Shown one piece after another: positions 19,404 to 29,618 of a DNA stretch of 64,000 nt; positions within the stretch are counted from its first letter, which is position 1; every line of letters begins with the position of its first letter. The DNA comes from Litoreibacter ascidiaceicola (GTDB lineage: Bacteria; Pseudomonadota; Alphaproteobacteria; Rhodobacterales; Rhodobacteraceae), in NCBI RefSeq assembly GCF_900129235.1, contig NZ_FQUV01000001.1, forward strand, positions 310,001 to 374,000. The letters run 5' to 3'. The notes beneath the pieces were generated by a model, which was given only the letters and a program-made list of their open reading frames with translations, was not told the origin of the DNA and did no database searches. Made by a program: the position numbers and the translations under genes.

Positions 19404-20588
19404 ATGAGCACAGATATCTTCATCTCCGGTGGTGGCGTTGCGGGCCTGACTGCGGCCTGCCTGTTCGGCAGCCAAGGGTTCAACGTCACCTGCGTCGATC
19501 CCGCCCCGCCGATCACCGAACGCGATGCGGATGGCGCGGACCTGCGCTCCACCGCGTTCTTGCAGCCCGCTATTCCGGTGCTGGAAATGGCAGGCGTCTG
19601 GCACAAACTCAGCCCCCATGCGATGCCGCTGCAAACCATGCGGATCGTGGACGCAGGCGGTGAGGCCGCCGAACCCCGCGCCACCCGTGATTTCAACGCC
19701 TCCGACATCTCGGAGCTGCCTTTCGGATGGAACCTGCCCAACTGGCTGATCCGCCGCGAGCTGGTCGCGCGACTGGCGGAATTGTCCAACGTCGAATTCT
19801 TGCTCGGCACCGCCTGCACCAAAATTTTCACCCGCTCCGCCACTGCCAAGCTGTGGCTTAGTGACGGGACAACACGCAGCGCCCAGCTGGTTATCGCTGC
19901 GGACGGGCGCAATTCCCTCATCCGCGAGAGTATGGGAATTGATGTCAAAACAACGCGCTACGGACAGAAGGCACTGGCTTTCGCGGTGACGCATCCGATC
20001 CCCCACAACAATGTTTCAACCGAGATTCACCGCACCGGCGGACCATTCACCTTGGTGCCGCTGCCCGATCATGACGGCCAACCAAGCTCCGCCATCGTGT
20101 GGATGGAAAAAGGCCCTGAAGCCGCCCGTCTCTGTGCGCTGTCCGAAAACGCTTTCAACCAAGAAATGTCGGAGCGGTCCTGCCACCTGTTCGGGCCGCT
20201 CACCTTGGCCTCGAAGCGCACGCTCTGGCCGATCATCAGCCAGATCGCCGAGCGGTTCAGCGCCGAGCGCGTGGCCTTGATCGCCGAAGCCGCCCACGTG
20301 GCCCCGCCCATCGGGGCGCAGGGTCTGAACATGTCACTGACTGACCTGAGTGAGTTGCTGGAGCTTGCCCGCCTGCACCCGCTTGGCAGCAAGGCCATGC
20401 TCGACGCTTATGACAAGAAGCGACGTCTGGCTGTGAAGGCACGGGTGATGGGGATTGACCTGCTGAACCGCACCTCCATGTCGCAAACGGCATGGATCAG
20501 GGATCTGCGCTCGGCGGGTATTGGGGCGATCCATGACGCCGCCCCGATCCGCAAATCGCTTATGAAACTGGGACTTGGCGCCCGTTAA
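19404..20588 (+). CDS. UbiH/UbiF/COQ6-family FAD-dependent hydroxylase
   Basis: 394 residues from the ATG at 19404. It has the N-terminal FAD-binding Rossmann motif IFISGGGVAGLTAACLFG, the middle VIAADGRNSLIRE, and the C-terminal FAD motif LIAEAAHVAPPIGAQGLNMS. This is the family layout of aromatic-ring hydroxylases in ubiquinone synthesis. The position on the ubiquinone ring cannot be assigned. It starts 39 bp after the nucleotidase gene and its end overlaps the convergent aminotransferase gene by 4 bp. Confidence 0.9.
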   Translation: MSTDIFISGGGVAGLTAACLFGSQGFNVTCVDPAPPITERDADGADLRSTAFLQPAIPVLEMAGVWHKLSPHAMPLQTMRIVDAGGEAAEPRATRDFNASDISELPFGWNLPNWLIRRELVARLAELSNVEFLLGTACTKIFTRSATAKLWLSDGTTRSAQLVIAADGRNSLIRESMGIDVKTTRYGQKALAFAVTHPIPHNNVSTEIHRTGGPFTLVPLPDHDGQPSSAIVWMEKGPEAARLCALSENAFNQEMSERSCHLFGPLTLASKRTLWPIISQIAERFSAERVALIAEAAHVAPPIGAQGLNMSLTDLSELLELARLHPLGSKAMLDAYDKKRRLAVKARVMGIDLLNRTSMSQTAWIRDLRSAGIGAIHDAAPIRKSLMKLGLGAR

Positions 20589-21712
20589 AGCACCGTATCC
20601 ATGATTTCCTGCAACGCTTTCAGCGTTCCATCGACGTCATAGAGCTTGTCGAGGCCGAACAGCCCGATGCGGAAGGTGCGGAAGTCATCCGGCTCGTCGC
20701 ATTGCAGCGGCACACCTGCGGCAATCTGCACCCCAATCGCAAGGAACTTGGAGCCGTTCTGGATATCGGGATCATCCGTGTAGCTGACCACGACCCCCGG
20801 TGCGCCAAAGCCTTCTGCCGCCACGGACGTGATGCCTTTGGCCTTCAACATATCGCGCACGCCGTTGCCCAACTTCCACTGCGCCTCGCGCAATTCCTCG
20901 AACCCGTATTCGCGGGTTTCCAACATGGCGTCACGGAACGTGCGCAGCCCGTCGGTGGGCATAGTCGCGTGGTAGGCGTGGCCACCACCCTCGTAGGTTT
21001 CCATGATCGTCAGCCATTTTTTCAGGTCGATGGAGAAGCTGTCGGACGTGGTCACGTCGATCTTCTCCCGCGCGCGCTCCGACATGCACACGATCCCGGC
21101 GCAGGGCGTGGAGGACCAGCCCTTTTGCGGCGCGGAGATCAGGACGTCCACGCCCGTCGCCTTCATATCCACCCAAGCGCAGCCCGACGCGATGCAGTCC
21201 AGCACCATCAACGCGCCAACCTCGTGGGCGGCGTCGGCCATGGCCTTGATGTAGTCATCGGGCAGGATCACCCCGGCGGAGGTTTCCACATGCGGCGCGA
21301 ACACCACGGCAGGTTTTTCCTCAAGGATGCGGGCCACCACCTCGTCAATCGGGCACGGCGCGAACGGGGCGCGGGTGTCGTTGCCGGTCTGGCGGGCCTT
21401 CATCACGGTCGCCTCGGACGGCAGGCCGCCCGCCTCCATGATCTGGCTCCAGCGGTAGGAGAACCAGCCGTTACGCACCACCAACGCGCGCTGGTCGCGG
21501 GCAAACTGACGGGCCACAGCCTCCATCGCGTAGGTGCCGCCACCGGGGATTAGGGCCACGCTGTCGGCCTTGTAGACGTCTTTCAACATCTCCGAGATGT
21601 CGGTCATCACCTTCTGAAAGGCCTTGGACATGGAGTTGAGCGAGCGGTCGGTGAACACCACCGAGAATTCGCGCAGACCTTCGGGATCGACGTTTTCGAG
21701 CAATGCAGACAT
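20585..21712 (-). CDS. Class V PLP-dependent aminotransferase (alanine-glyoxylate aminotransferase-like)
   Basis: 375 residues. The fold-type I core is visible: ALIPGGGTYAMEAVARQFA, then VFAPHVETSAGVILP, the aspartate in LMVLDCIASGCAWVDM, and the PLP lysine in ISAPQKGWSSTPCAGI. The family includes alanine-glyoxylate and serine-pyruvate aminotransferases. The natural amino donor is unknown. Its ribosome site AGGAGG, 8 nt before the ATG, is locked in a perfect 8-bp hairpin (see 21721-21739). It is convergent with the UbiH-type gene, overlapping it by 4 bp. Confidence 0.88.
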   Translation of the reverse strand: MSALLENVDPEGLREFSVVFTDRSLNSMSKAFQKVMTDISEMLKDVYKADSVALIPGGGTYAMEAVARQFARDQRALVVRNGWFSYRWSQIMEAGGLPSEATVMKARQTGNDTRAPFAPCPIDEVVARILEEKPAVVFAPHVETSAGVILPDDYIKAMADAAHEVGALMVLDCIASGCAWVDMKATGVDVLISAPQKGWSSTPCAGIVCMSERAREKIDVTTSDSFSIDLKKWLTIMETYEGGGHAYHATMPTDGLRTFRDAMLETREYGFEELREAQWKLGNGVRDMLKAKGITSVAAEGFGAPGVVVSYTDDPDIQNGSKFLAIGVQIAAGVPLQCDEPDDFRTFRIGLFGLDKLYDVDGTLKALQEIMDTVL

Positions 21713-21720
21713 GGGTAAAC

Positions 21721-21739
21721 CTCCTGAGTTTCAGGAGGA
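21721..21739 (-). promoter_or_regulatory. Hairpin sequestering the ribosome-binding site of the aminotransferase gene
   Basis: On the minus strand the leader reads CCTCCTGA-AAC-TCAGGAGG: a perfect 8-bp stem with a 3-base loop. The 3' arm contains the only good Shine-Dalgarno sequence, AGGAGG, at 8-nt spacing from the ATG at 21712. Folding would hide the site from ribosomes, so translation may depend on unfolding, protein binding or temperature (inferred). Confidence 0.55.
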
Positions 21740-21830
21740 AATTAGGGGGGATCGAGGGGGGATGCACGAGCTATTTTTCAGATGCGACGACTGGTCTTAC
21801 TCGCCCGCCGGAGCCAAAAACCGCGCCAGC

Positions 21831-21875
21831 CAGACTTTCATCGAAAGTCTGCGCACAAATCCTCGAAGAGGATTT
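21831..21875. repeat. Two tandem perfect hairpins
   Basis: Hairpin 1 has arms CAGACTTTC and GAAAGTCTG (9 bp, loop ATC, 21831-21851). Hairpin 2 has arms AAATCCTC and GAGGATTT (8 bp, loop GAA, 21857-21875). They lie five bases apart in the non-coding stretch between the aminotransferase leader and the Lrp 3'-end copy. Neither has a T run. They look like an extragenic palindromic element. Confidence 0.6.
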
Positions 21876-21881
21876 GCCACC

Positions 21882-21915
21882 TCAGAGCGGCCCAGCCAAC
21901 CGCTCCTCGCTCAGC
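21882..21915 (-). repeat. Extra copy of the 3' end of the neighbouring Lrp gene
   Basis: Read on the minus strand, this segment encodes LLSEERLAGPL followed by a stop. That is exactly the C-terminus of the Lrp gene whose own end is at 22278-22313. About 27 of 30 bases agree. The two copies are directly repeated and bracket the low-GC gene at 21926-22219. Confidence 0.7.
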
Positions 21916-21925
21916 AGTCGTCTTG

Positions 21926-22219
21926 CTATTTCCAATCAACCCTAACTTTGAGATACTCTTGCTGCTCTAAGGCGTCCTCCTCCGAGTAAAATTGGTTAGG
22001 AACAGGGCCTAGATCGTAGTCCCCATATTCGTGAAAATCATAGTTCTTCTGACCTGATTCCAAATATGAACTCGCGGAAAAGGTTGAGAGAAGTACAGAA
22101 TTGGGATTTGTGTTTTTTCGTAAACGGTCAGCTTGTTCACTAATCATACTACATTCAAAAGAGCCTTCTTCCTTGCACTCCCAAATCTCAAAAAGAAGTT
22201 CTGCCACATCAAACTCCAC
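21926..22219 (-). CDS. Low-GC hypothetical protein, 97 residues
   Basis: An ATG at 22219 with GGTGGAG four nt upstream. The protein is acidic and aromatic-rich (MEFDVAELLFEIWECKEEGS, later DFHEYGDYDLGPVPNQFYSE), without a signal peptide or membrane helix. I do not recognise a family. The gene and its flanks are far more AT-rich than their neighbours. It lies between the Lrp gene and an extra copy of that gene's 3' end, so recent horizontal entry is likely. It could be an immunity or defence-type small protein, but nothing in the sequence proves it. Confidence 0.55.
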   Translation of the reverse strand: MEFDVAELLFEIWECKEEGSFECSMISEQADRLRKNTNPNSVLLSTFSASSYLESGQKNYDFHEYGDYDLGPVPNQFYSEEDALEQQEYLKVRVDWK

Positions 22220-22277
22220 CGCAATTCTTTTTCTAATACTTTCGTAACGCTAATGATGAACGTAGAGCGTTTCAAGT

Positions 22278-22730
22278 TCACAACGGCCCCGCCAAGCGCT
22301 CCTCGCTCAGCAACACATTGGCCTCCACATCGCCGACCCCCGGCAAGGTCATAATGCGGCGGCGTAACACGCGCTCGAAGTCGGACAGGTCGCGGGCGAC
22401 GACGCGCAGGCGGTAATCATATAGCCCCAGCACATGCTGCACGGTTTGCACCTCTGGGATCGCCGTCACCGCGCGCTCGAAATCCTCTAGGCTGACGCGC
22501 CCCTTGGTGGCAAGCTTCACGCCCAGAAACACCGTAACACCGAACCCCAACGCCTCCGCATCCAGATCGACGCGGCGGCCTGCCAGCACGCCCTCGTCCT
22601 GCAACCGCTTGATACGCCGCCATGTGGCGGGCTGGCTGAGGCCAAGATCACGGCCCAACGCCCCCGCGCTGAGGGTCGCGTCTGCCCCAAGCGCCCGCAG
22701 GATGGTGAAATCTGTGGCGTCCCAACTCAT
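22278..22730 (-). CDS. Lrp/AsnC-family transcriptional regulator
   Basis: 150 residues. Helix-turn-helix at residues 5-55 (ILRALGADATLSAGALGRDL, then GLSQPATWRRIKRLQDEGV), then the RAM ligand/oligomer domain (VFLGVKLATKGRVSLEDFER, then VLGLYDYRLRVVARDL). It overlaps the preceding Lrp gene by 4 bp, so the two form one operon and might form mixed oligomers. They are divergent from ilvC, a classic Lrp-type target. The effector is unknown. Confidence 0.9.
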   Translation of the reverse strand: MSWDATDFTILRALGADATLSAGALGRDLGLSQPATWRRIKRLQDEGVLAGRRVDLDAEALGFGVTVFLGVKLATKGRVSLEDFERAVTAIPEVQTVQHVLGLYDYRLRVVARDLSDFERVLRRRIMTLPGVGDVEANVLLSEERLAGPL

Positions 22731-23182
22731 ATCGGTAACGTCTCAGTCGTCTTGATGGTGGCCACATGCATCAGTGCCTCCACTTCCGCGATGTGCGGCA
22801 GGGTCAGGATCTGGTTGCGGTAGAGGCTCTGGTAATGCGTCATGTCGCGGGCAATCACCGACAGGCGCAGGTCGACACGGCCCAGAAAGGTCTGGATGGC
22901 GATCACTTCAGGGATCAAACGCGCGGCGTCTTGGAACTCGTCAAAGGCACGTGGTGCTGTCTTGTCCAAGGTGAACCGCAACGAGACCTCCACCGCGAAG
23001 CCCAGCTTCGTCCAGTCGATTACCGCATGTTGCCCCTTGAGAATCCCCTTGGCGCTGAGCTTCTCCAACCGCCGCGCGGCGGTGGCGGGTTGCATGGCGC
23101 AGCGCTCCGCCAGGTCCGACACAGGGGCGGTCGGATCGGATTGCAAATAGCGCAACAGGCGGCGGTCGGCATCATCAAGCAT
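22727..23182 (-). CDS. Lrp/AsnC-family transcriptional regulator
   Basis: 151 residues: helix-turn-helix (LRYLQSDPTAPVSDLAERCA, then MQPATAARRLEKLSAKGILK) and RAM domain (EVSLRFTLDKTAPRAFDEFQ, then FLGRVDLRLSVIARDMTHYQ). It is the first gene of a two-Lrp operon transcribed away from ilvC, with 136 bp between the starts. That arrangement suggests control of branched-chain amino acid synthesis or autoregulation (inferred from position). Confidence 0.9.
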   Translation of the reverse strand: MLDDADRRLLRYLQSDPTAPVSDLAERCAMQPATAARRLEKLSAKGILKGQHAVIDWTKLGFAVEVSLRFTLDKTAPRAFDEFQDAARLIPEVIAIQTFLGRVDLRLSVIARDMTHYQSLYRNQILTLPHIAEVEALMHVATIKTTETLPI

Positions 23183-23195
23183 GATTTTTTACTAA

Positions 23196-24341
<1,146 letters not shown>

Positions 24342-24385
24342 TCGCTGCACAGTTCGTCTCTGGCCGAACTATGGGCTGCAATCGG

Positions 24386-24415
24386 AAAAGGCGTCTCGCA
24401 AGAGGCGCCTTTTTC
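24386..24415 (+). terminator. Intrinsic terminator after ilvC
   Basis: AAAAGGCG (24386-24393) pairs with CGCCTTTT (24406-24413), enclosing an inner TCT/AGA helix, and the stem runs into TTTTT. It lies 45 bp after the ilvC stop. Confidence 0.8.
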
Positions 24416-24431
24416 ATTTACCGCTTGTGCC

Positions 24432-25352
24432 ATGAGCACCCCTTCCCCCGAAAACCCCGGCCTGCTGAACTGGATTCTTGTGATCATCCTTGGCGTCACC
24501 TGGGGTGGTGCGTTCATGTCCGTACGCCTCTCCCTCGACGGGTTCGGGCCTTGGACTGTCGCCGCATGGCGCACCGGACTGGGCGGCGTCGCCCTTGCCA
24601 TCATCGGGGCAATGTTGGGCCAAGGCATGCACAAAATCCCGACTGTGCGGGCGTGGATATTCGCTGGCATCATCGGTACTGGTGCGGTCGCCCTGCCCTT
24701 TGCCCTGCTCAGCTGGGGACAGCAATTCATCCCCTCGGCCTTTGCGGGCGTCGCCATGGGCGCGGTGCCTTTGCTGGTGCTGCCGCTGGTCTATCTGTTT
24801 TCCAAAGAGGAAGGCATCGGGCCCCGCCGCGTGTTGGGCATGCTATTGGGCTTCGTCGGATTATTCATATTGGTTGGCCCCGGCGCGGCGGCGTCCACGG
24901 GCCACGAGAACGAATGGTTGGGCCGCATCGCCTGCCTTGCCGCCGCCGGATGCTATGCTGCGGGGTCGGTGGTCACCCGCCGCGCGCCCAAGATGCCGCC
25001 GATTGCTTTCGCGACGGCAACGCTGCTGTTGGCCGCCGTCATACTGGTGCCGATTGCTGCATTCACAGAAGGCTGGCCGAGCGATTTCCCCGCAACTCCG
25101 ACCGCGGCGCTGATTTATGTCGCGCTGTTTCCGACCGCCTTAGCAGCCGTCATCCGCGTTCGTGTGATCACCACTGCGGGGTCCCTGTTCATGAGCCTGA
25201 CAAGCTATCAAGTGCCGGTCTGGTCCGTCATTCTGGGGGTGAGCTTCATGGGCGAAACCCTTCCCCCACAACTGTTTTTCGCGCTGGCAATCATTCTTGC
25301 GGGCATCGGCCTCAGCCAGTCGCGCGCGCTGATGGCGATGATCAGGCGGTAG
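24432..25352 (+). CDS. EamA-family (DMT superfamily) transporter
   Basis: 306 residues, ten membrane helices in two EamA repeats. The first half begins [20 protein letters not shown] and contains [16 protein letters not shown]. The second half contains [20 protein letters not shown] and [21 protein letters not shown], the family's signature end. Such carriers usually export amino acids or related metabolites. The substrate is unknown. The gene is flanked by the ilvC terminator and overlaps the convergent glmM end by 11 bp. Confidence 0.88.
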   Translation: MSTPSPENPGLLNWILVIILGVTWGGAFMSVRLSLDGFGPWTVAAWRTGLGGVALAIIGAMLGQGMHKIPTVRAWIFAGIIGTGAVALPFALLSWGQQFIPSAFAGVAMGAVPLLVLPLVYLFSKEEGIGPRRVLGMLLGFVGLFILVGPGAAASTGHENEWLGRIACLAAAGCYAAGSVVTRRAPKMPPIAFATATLLLAAVILVPIAAFTEGWPSDFPATPTAALIYVALFPTALAAVIRVRVITTAGSLFMSLTSYQVPVWSVILGVSFMGETLPPQLFFALAIILAGIGLSQSRALMAMIRR

Positions 25353-26685
25353 CGGATTGCACCGCGGACACGACACCGCCCACGACCTGCGCCAGCTTGC
25401 CCTCGTCCTGGCATTCGGCCATGACGCGGATCAACGGCTCGGTGCCTGATTTGCGGATAAGCAAGCGGCCATTGCCTTTCAGCGCGGCTTCGGCATCAGC
25501 AATAGCGGCCTTAACGGCGGCATTTTCCAGCGGTGTCTGCCCTTCGCCATAGCGCACGTTTTCCAGCAGTTGCGGGCAACGCTCGAATTGTTTGACCAAG
25601 GCGCTCGCAGGCTTGTCCAACTGCTTCATCGCCGCCAGAAATTGCAACCCTGCCACCAAGCCGTCACCGGTGGTCGCATAGTCGGTCATCACGATATGAC
25701 CCGATTGCTCGCCACCCAAATTGTAGCCGCCTTCACGCATGCGCTCGACCACGTAGCGGTCGCCGACATTGGTGCGTTCCAGCCGTATGTCATGGCTTTC
25801 CAAGTGCCGCTCCAGCCCCAGATTGCTCATTACCGTGGCAACCAGAGCACCACCTTTCAGGCGCCCCTCCTCGGCCCAGCGGGTCGCCATCAACGCCATC
25901 AACTGATCGCCATCCGCGACAGCACCGGTTTCATCCAGCATCATCACGCGGTCGGCGTCGCCATCCAGACAGATGCCAACATCCGCCCCGTGCGCCACAA
26001 CGGCCTCGGCCGCGGTCCGCACATCGGTCGAGCCGCAGCCTTCGTTGATGTTGAACCCGTTTGGCGAGACGCCAACAGGGATAACTTCGGCGCCAAGCTC
26101 CCAAAGCACCTCCGGCGCGGTGGCGTAAGCGGCCCCGTTCGCGCAATCAATCACGACCTTCAACCCTTTCAAGGTCATGCCGTAGGGCAAGGTGGATTTG
26201 ACCCGCTCGTTATAGCGGAACCGCCCGTCATAGATGTGCTTGGCGCGGCCGATATTGTGCGACTGGGCAGGCTGGATATCCTGCTCCAACAGTGCCTCGA
26301 TGGCCATTTCATCCTCGTCGGACAGCTTGAACCCGTCGGGGCCGAAGAACTTGATGCCGTTGTCGTAATGCGGGTTGTGGGAGGCGGAAATCATCACGCC
26401 TACATCCGCGCGCATCGACGTCGTCAGCATGCCCACCGCAGGGGTCGGCACCGGCGACAGCAGCAGCACATCCATACCGGTGGAGGTGAAGCCAGCCGTT
26501 AGCGCATTTTCGAACATGTAGCCGGACAGGCGCGTATCCTTGCCGATCACGACGCGGTGGCGGCCTTGGTCCTTGCGAAAATACCGCCCCGCAGCAGCGC
26601 CCAGCTTCAGCGCCATTTCGGCTGTCATTGGATAGGTGTTTGCGCGGCCGCGTACCCCGTCGGTGCCGAAGAATTTCCGTGCCAT
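25342..26685 (-). CDS. glmM: Phosphoglucosamine mutase
   Basis: 447 residues from the ATG at 26685 ([13 protein letters not shown]), preceded by AGGA; two in-frame ATGs just upstream are less suited. The phosphoserine loop is [20 protein letters not shown], the metal loop is [13 protein letters not shown], the sugar loop [13 protein letters not shown], and the phosphate loop [13 protein letters not shown]. It isomerises glucosamine-6-phosphate to glucosamine-1-phosphate for cell-wall UDP-GlcNAc. It is downstream of folB and folP on the same strand, an arrangement common in proteobacteria. Confidence 0.97.
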   Translation of the reverse strand: MARKFFGTDGVRGRANTYPMTAEMALKLGAAAGRYFRKDQGRHRVVIGKDTRLSGYMFENALTAGFTSTGMDVLLLSPVPTPAVGMLTTSMRADVGVMISASHNPHYDNGIKFFGPDGFKLSDEDEMAIEALLEQDIQPAQSHNIGRAKHIYDGRFRYNERVKSTLPYGMTLKGLKVVIDCANGAAYATAPEVLWELGAEVIPVGVSPNGFNINEGCGSTDVRTAAEAVVAHGADVGICLDGDADRVMMLDETGAVADGDQLMALMATRWAEEGRLKGGALVATVMSNLGLERHLESHDIRLERTNVGDRYVVERMREGGYNLGGEQSGHIVMTDYATTGDGLVAGLQFLAAMKQLDKPASALVKQFERCPQLLENVRYGEGQTPLENAAVKAAIADAEAALKGNGRLLIRKSGTEPLIRVMAECQDEGKLAQVVGGVVSAVQSATA

Positions 26686-26734
26686 ATTGGGCATTCCTGT
26701 CATTGGTCCCGCGATTTCCTCGCGAAGATTGTGG

Positions 26735-27736
26735 TTATGTGTGCATGGCCCGCCATAGGGCGAAGGCCTGCTGATGCGCTTCTATATCATGGGCACGGAT
26801 GATCTGAACACCCTGCCGGATGCCCTCCAACGCCACGGATACCGAGCCGGATGCGCGGTCTTCCGCCCGTTCCACCCCGGCAATGTTACCAATGAAGCGT
26901 TTCCGTGAAACCCCGAGCAGCACCGGACAGCCCAACATATGGAACAGGCTAAGCCCGCGGATCAGCGCCAGATTATGTGCCTGCGTCTTGCCGAAGCCCA
27001 CGCCGGGGTCCACGATAATGCGGTCTTTGGACACGCCAGCCGCCTCGGCCGCGGCGATCCGATCGGCCAGATGGTCATACACATCCAGCAGCACATTCCC
27101 GTAGGTCGGGTCTTTTTGCATCGTTTCAGGGTCGCCCTGCGCATGCATTAGGCAAATCGGCGCGCCGGACCGTGCGGCCGTGGCGGGCATCGCAGTGTCG
27201 TAGGTCATCGCGGAGACATCGTTGAGCATGGTCGCCCCCGCAGACAACGCGGCCTCGGCCACCACGGCCTTGCGCGTGTCGATCGAGATCGGCACCTTGA
27301 CCCCAGCGGAACGCAGCGCGGTGATAACCGGCGCGGTGCGGGCGACTTCCTCGACCTCCGGCACCAGTGCGGCCCCCGGACGTGTACTTTCCCCGCCGAT
27401 GTCCAGAATGTCCGCCCCTGCGGCAACCATGGCCTGCGCGTGCGCGACGGCGGCGTCCGGTGCGGTGAACCTGCCACCGTCCGAGAAGCTGTCTGGCGTG
27501 ACATTAAGCACACCCATCAAGGCCGCGCGGTCTTTCGGCAATCCGGGCAACACGCGCGGCACCGTCAGTTGATCCAGCACCACGGTCGGCAATTCGGCGG
27601 CAGGCATCAGGGCATGATGCGCAGCGCGCTCCAGTGGCTCCACCATATTGAACCACAACGGGCCGCCATGAAGCGGCACCGCGTCTGCGGGGTGTTTCGG
27701 GTCGGTTTGGATGATCGGGCGAAAATAGACTGACAT
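26735..27736 (-). CDS. folP: Dihydropteroate synthase
   Basis: 333 residues, longer than the common 270-280 because of an N-terminal extension of about 70 residues ([20 protein letters not shown] and following). The enzyme core follows: [17 protein letters not shown], then [34 protein letters not shown] and [17 protein letters not shown]. It joins p-aminobenzoate to the pterin diphosphate in folate synthesis and is the sulphonamide target. It follows folB after 9 bp and precedes glmM. folK, usually close by, is not seen. Confidence 0.95.
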   Translation of the reverse strand: MSVYFRPIIQTDPKHPADAVPLHGGPLWFNMVEPLERAAHHALMPAAELPTVVLDQLTVPRVLPGLPKDRAALMGVLNVTPDSFSDGGRFTAPDAAVAHAQAMVAAGADILDIGGESTRPGAALVPEVEEVARTAPVITALRSAGVKVPISIDTRKAVVAEAALSAGATMLNDVSAMTYDTAMPATAARSGAPICLMHAQGDPETMQKDPTYGNVLLDVYDHLADRIAAAEAAGVSKDRIIVDPGVGFGKTQAHNLALIRGLSLFHMLGCPVLLGVSRKRFIGNIAGVERAEDRASGSVSVALEGIRQGVQIIRAHDIEAHQQAFALWRAMHT

Positions 27737-27745
27737 GGGCCGTAC

Positions 27746-28684
27746 TTACCGCAGCAACGACCCCGATGCCAACAAGTCGGGCAAGGTGATCAGTTCCCCT
27801 GCTCCGCGCGCCATATTCCCGATGGAGACGGTGCGGGTGGCGGCGAACTCTCCGGCCAGCCAGTCCGCCAGAACCACTGCGTCGGTTGTGTCGGCGTCCG
27901 GCCCGTCGGTCGCGTCCAGCACCAGCTTCGACGGGGCCCAGACGCTCATCTGGCCATGCTTGATTGCCCAGTCCAGCTCGGTTCGGGTCGACACCACCAC
28001 GCAGCGACGATCCCGCGCGGCCAAGACCCATGCGTTCTGCTCAAGCGCCAGCAGGTCGATGCGGCGTTGCGCAGCCGGATGATCGGCTTGCGGCGCAGCG
28101 GTCGCGCCCATGGGAACGCACAGAATTACGGGGGCCGCGTTACGCTCCAACGCATCCAAGGCAGCCGTCAGGTCTTCCGACCCGATCACGTCATTGCCCA
28201 AAAACGCCACCAGTGGTGCGATATCCGCCGCGTGTTCCGCCACGCCTTTCATCATTTCGCGGTCCCGCACGATCTCGACGCCAAGCGCACCCGGTCCGCG
28301 ATCCAGCTTCTCGATGCGCACGAACACCCGCGCGGCGCGCGGGTCCGCCAGAATATCCTCGGCCACTTTGGCGGCCAAGGTTTCCAGCAGGTTCAGCCGT
28401 TCGGCCTGAAGCTCGCGGTCAATCGCTTCGGTGATGGTGTCATAGGACAGGATCTTGTCCACGTCGTCATCCACCCCGCCCGCGCCGGTCAGCTCGGGCA
28501 GACGCACTTCGACCACAATGTTGAAACAGATGCGTTGCAGGGTGCCGCGCTCTTGCTGGAAAGCACCGATCTCGACCTCGCGAATATGGTCGCGCAGGGA
28601 GATGCGGTCGCGCAATTCGCTGCCAGAGGTTGCCTCGGCGCGCTCGGACGGGTGCGCAAAGGCCAGTCGGATATCGGAACTCAT
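27746..28684 (-). CDS. folB: Dihydroneopterin aldolase with extra C-terminal domain
   Basis: 312 residues from the ATG at 28684 (MSSDIRLAFAHP). Residues 20-140 form a FolB-type T-fold domain (ISLRDHIREVEIGAFQQERG, then FNIVVEVRL and LSYDTITEAIDRELQAERLN). FolB cleaves dihydroneopterin to the hydroxymethyl pterin. FolB proteins are normally about 120 residues. The 170-residue tail (VILCVPMGATAAPQ, then CVVVSTRTELDWAIKHGQMS) is not a domain I can name. It forms an operon with folP and glmM. The FolB domain call is firm; the function of the tail is unknown. Confidence 0.85.
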   Translation of the reverse strand: MSSDIRLAFAHPSERAEATSGSELRDRISLRDHIREVEIGAFQQERGTLQRICFNIVVEVRLPELTGAGGVDDDVDKILSYDTITEAIDRELQAERLNLLETLAAKVAEDILADPRAARVFVRIEKLDRGPGALGVEIVRDREMMKGVAEHAADIAPLVAFLGNDVIGSEDLTAALDALERNAAPVILCVPMGATAAPQADHPAAQRRIDLLALEQNAWVLAARDRRCVVVSTRTELDWAIKHGQMSVWAPSKLVLDATDGPDADTTDAVVLADWLAGEFAATRTVSIGNMARGAGELITLPDLLASGSLLR

Positions 28685-28787
28685 AGGGCGGGCCTTCCGG
28701 TCGCAAAGCAGTGTTGCGCGTTCTCTAGCAGCCCAAGCCACATCCCGAACAGGCCAATTGCGACCTTTTTACTGCTGTCTACGAGGC

Positions 28788-29459
28788 TTAGGAGCGTGCG
28801 TAGAACAGGTGGACCCCATGACGCGCCGTGCGGCGGAACTTGGACGCCCAACGCGGGTTCACGGCAGTCGTGTGGTAAAATGTGGCCCCACCAGAAAGTT
28901 TACGCGGTGCGCCGTTCAGCATCATGCGTGCGATTTTGCCCACACGGTCAAACGCGCCTGGCTCGCTGATATGTTCGGGACGCCCGTCGCAGGTATAGGT
29001 GAACTGGCAAGCGTATTTACGGCCTGTGCCTTGCTTGATCACGCCACACACGGTGTCGGGAAAGCGCGAGGAAGATACACGGTTCAGGATAACTTCGGCC
29101 ACGGCAATCTGGCCTTTCACGGTTTCCCCGCGCGCCTCGAAATACAAGGCTTCGGCCAGACAGCGCCATTGCGGCCCACCGGTCGCGGCAGGCAACGCGC
29201 GCAGCGTGCTGGCGTCGGTGATCAATTTGCCGGAGCCCACGCCTTGGCGGCCAAGTGGTGTAGAAATCTTAATCAGACGTTCCGGCTGCAAAGACGCCAG
29301 ACCTTCCTGATGCACACGTTCGGCATTCAGCAGTGCCGAGTTGAAGGCAAGCGACGCCCCGGCAGAGGTGGATGCGACACCGTCCGCCGATGCGGACCCC
29401 ATCGACAAAACAATGCACGCGGCCCCAGCCGCTTTGATCACTGCACTACAAAAACCCAT
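28788..29459 (-). CDS. SleB-type cell wall hydrolase
   Basis: 223 residues. A hydrophobic N-terminal signal ([19 protein letters not shown]) is followed by an unrecognised 70-residue region and then the Hydrolase_2 domain. That domain reads [19 protein letters not shown] with the catalytic glutamate, [30 protein letters not shown], and [18 protein letters not shown]. It is a lytic-transglycosylase-like cell wall enzyme acting in the periplasm. It is a single gene, not linked to sporulation in this organism type. Confidence 0.88.
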   Translation of the reverse strand: MGFCSAVIKAAGAACIVLSMGSASADGVASTSAGASLAFNSALLNAERVHQEGLASLQPERLIKISTPLGRQGVGSGKLITDASTLRALPAATGGPQWRCLAEALYFEARGETVKGQIAVAEVILNRVSSSRFPDTVCGVIKQGTGRKYACQFTYTCDGRPEHISEPGAFDRVGKIARMMLNGAPRKLSGGATFYHTTAVNPRWASKFRRTARHGVHLFYARS

Positions 29460-29618
29460 TACGCTCTGCCTTGGGGCCTTACCCCTTTACAACGGACGCC
29501 AGATGACCGTCAGCCGCGTGATTTAGTGCGGGAGCGTTAAAAAATCTACCCATTGGTCAAAACCCGCGTCACTTAGCCCACATTTGAGCCAAATACCTCA
29601 AGATGTGGTAGGAACATC

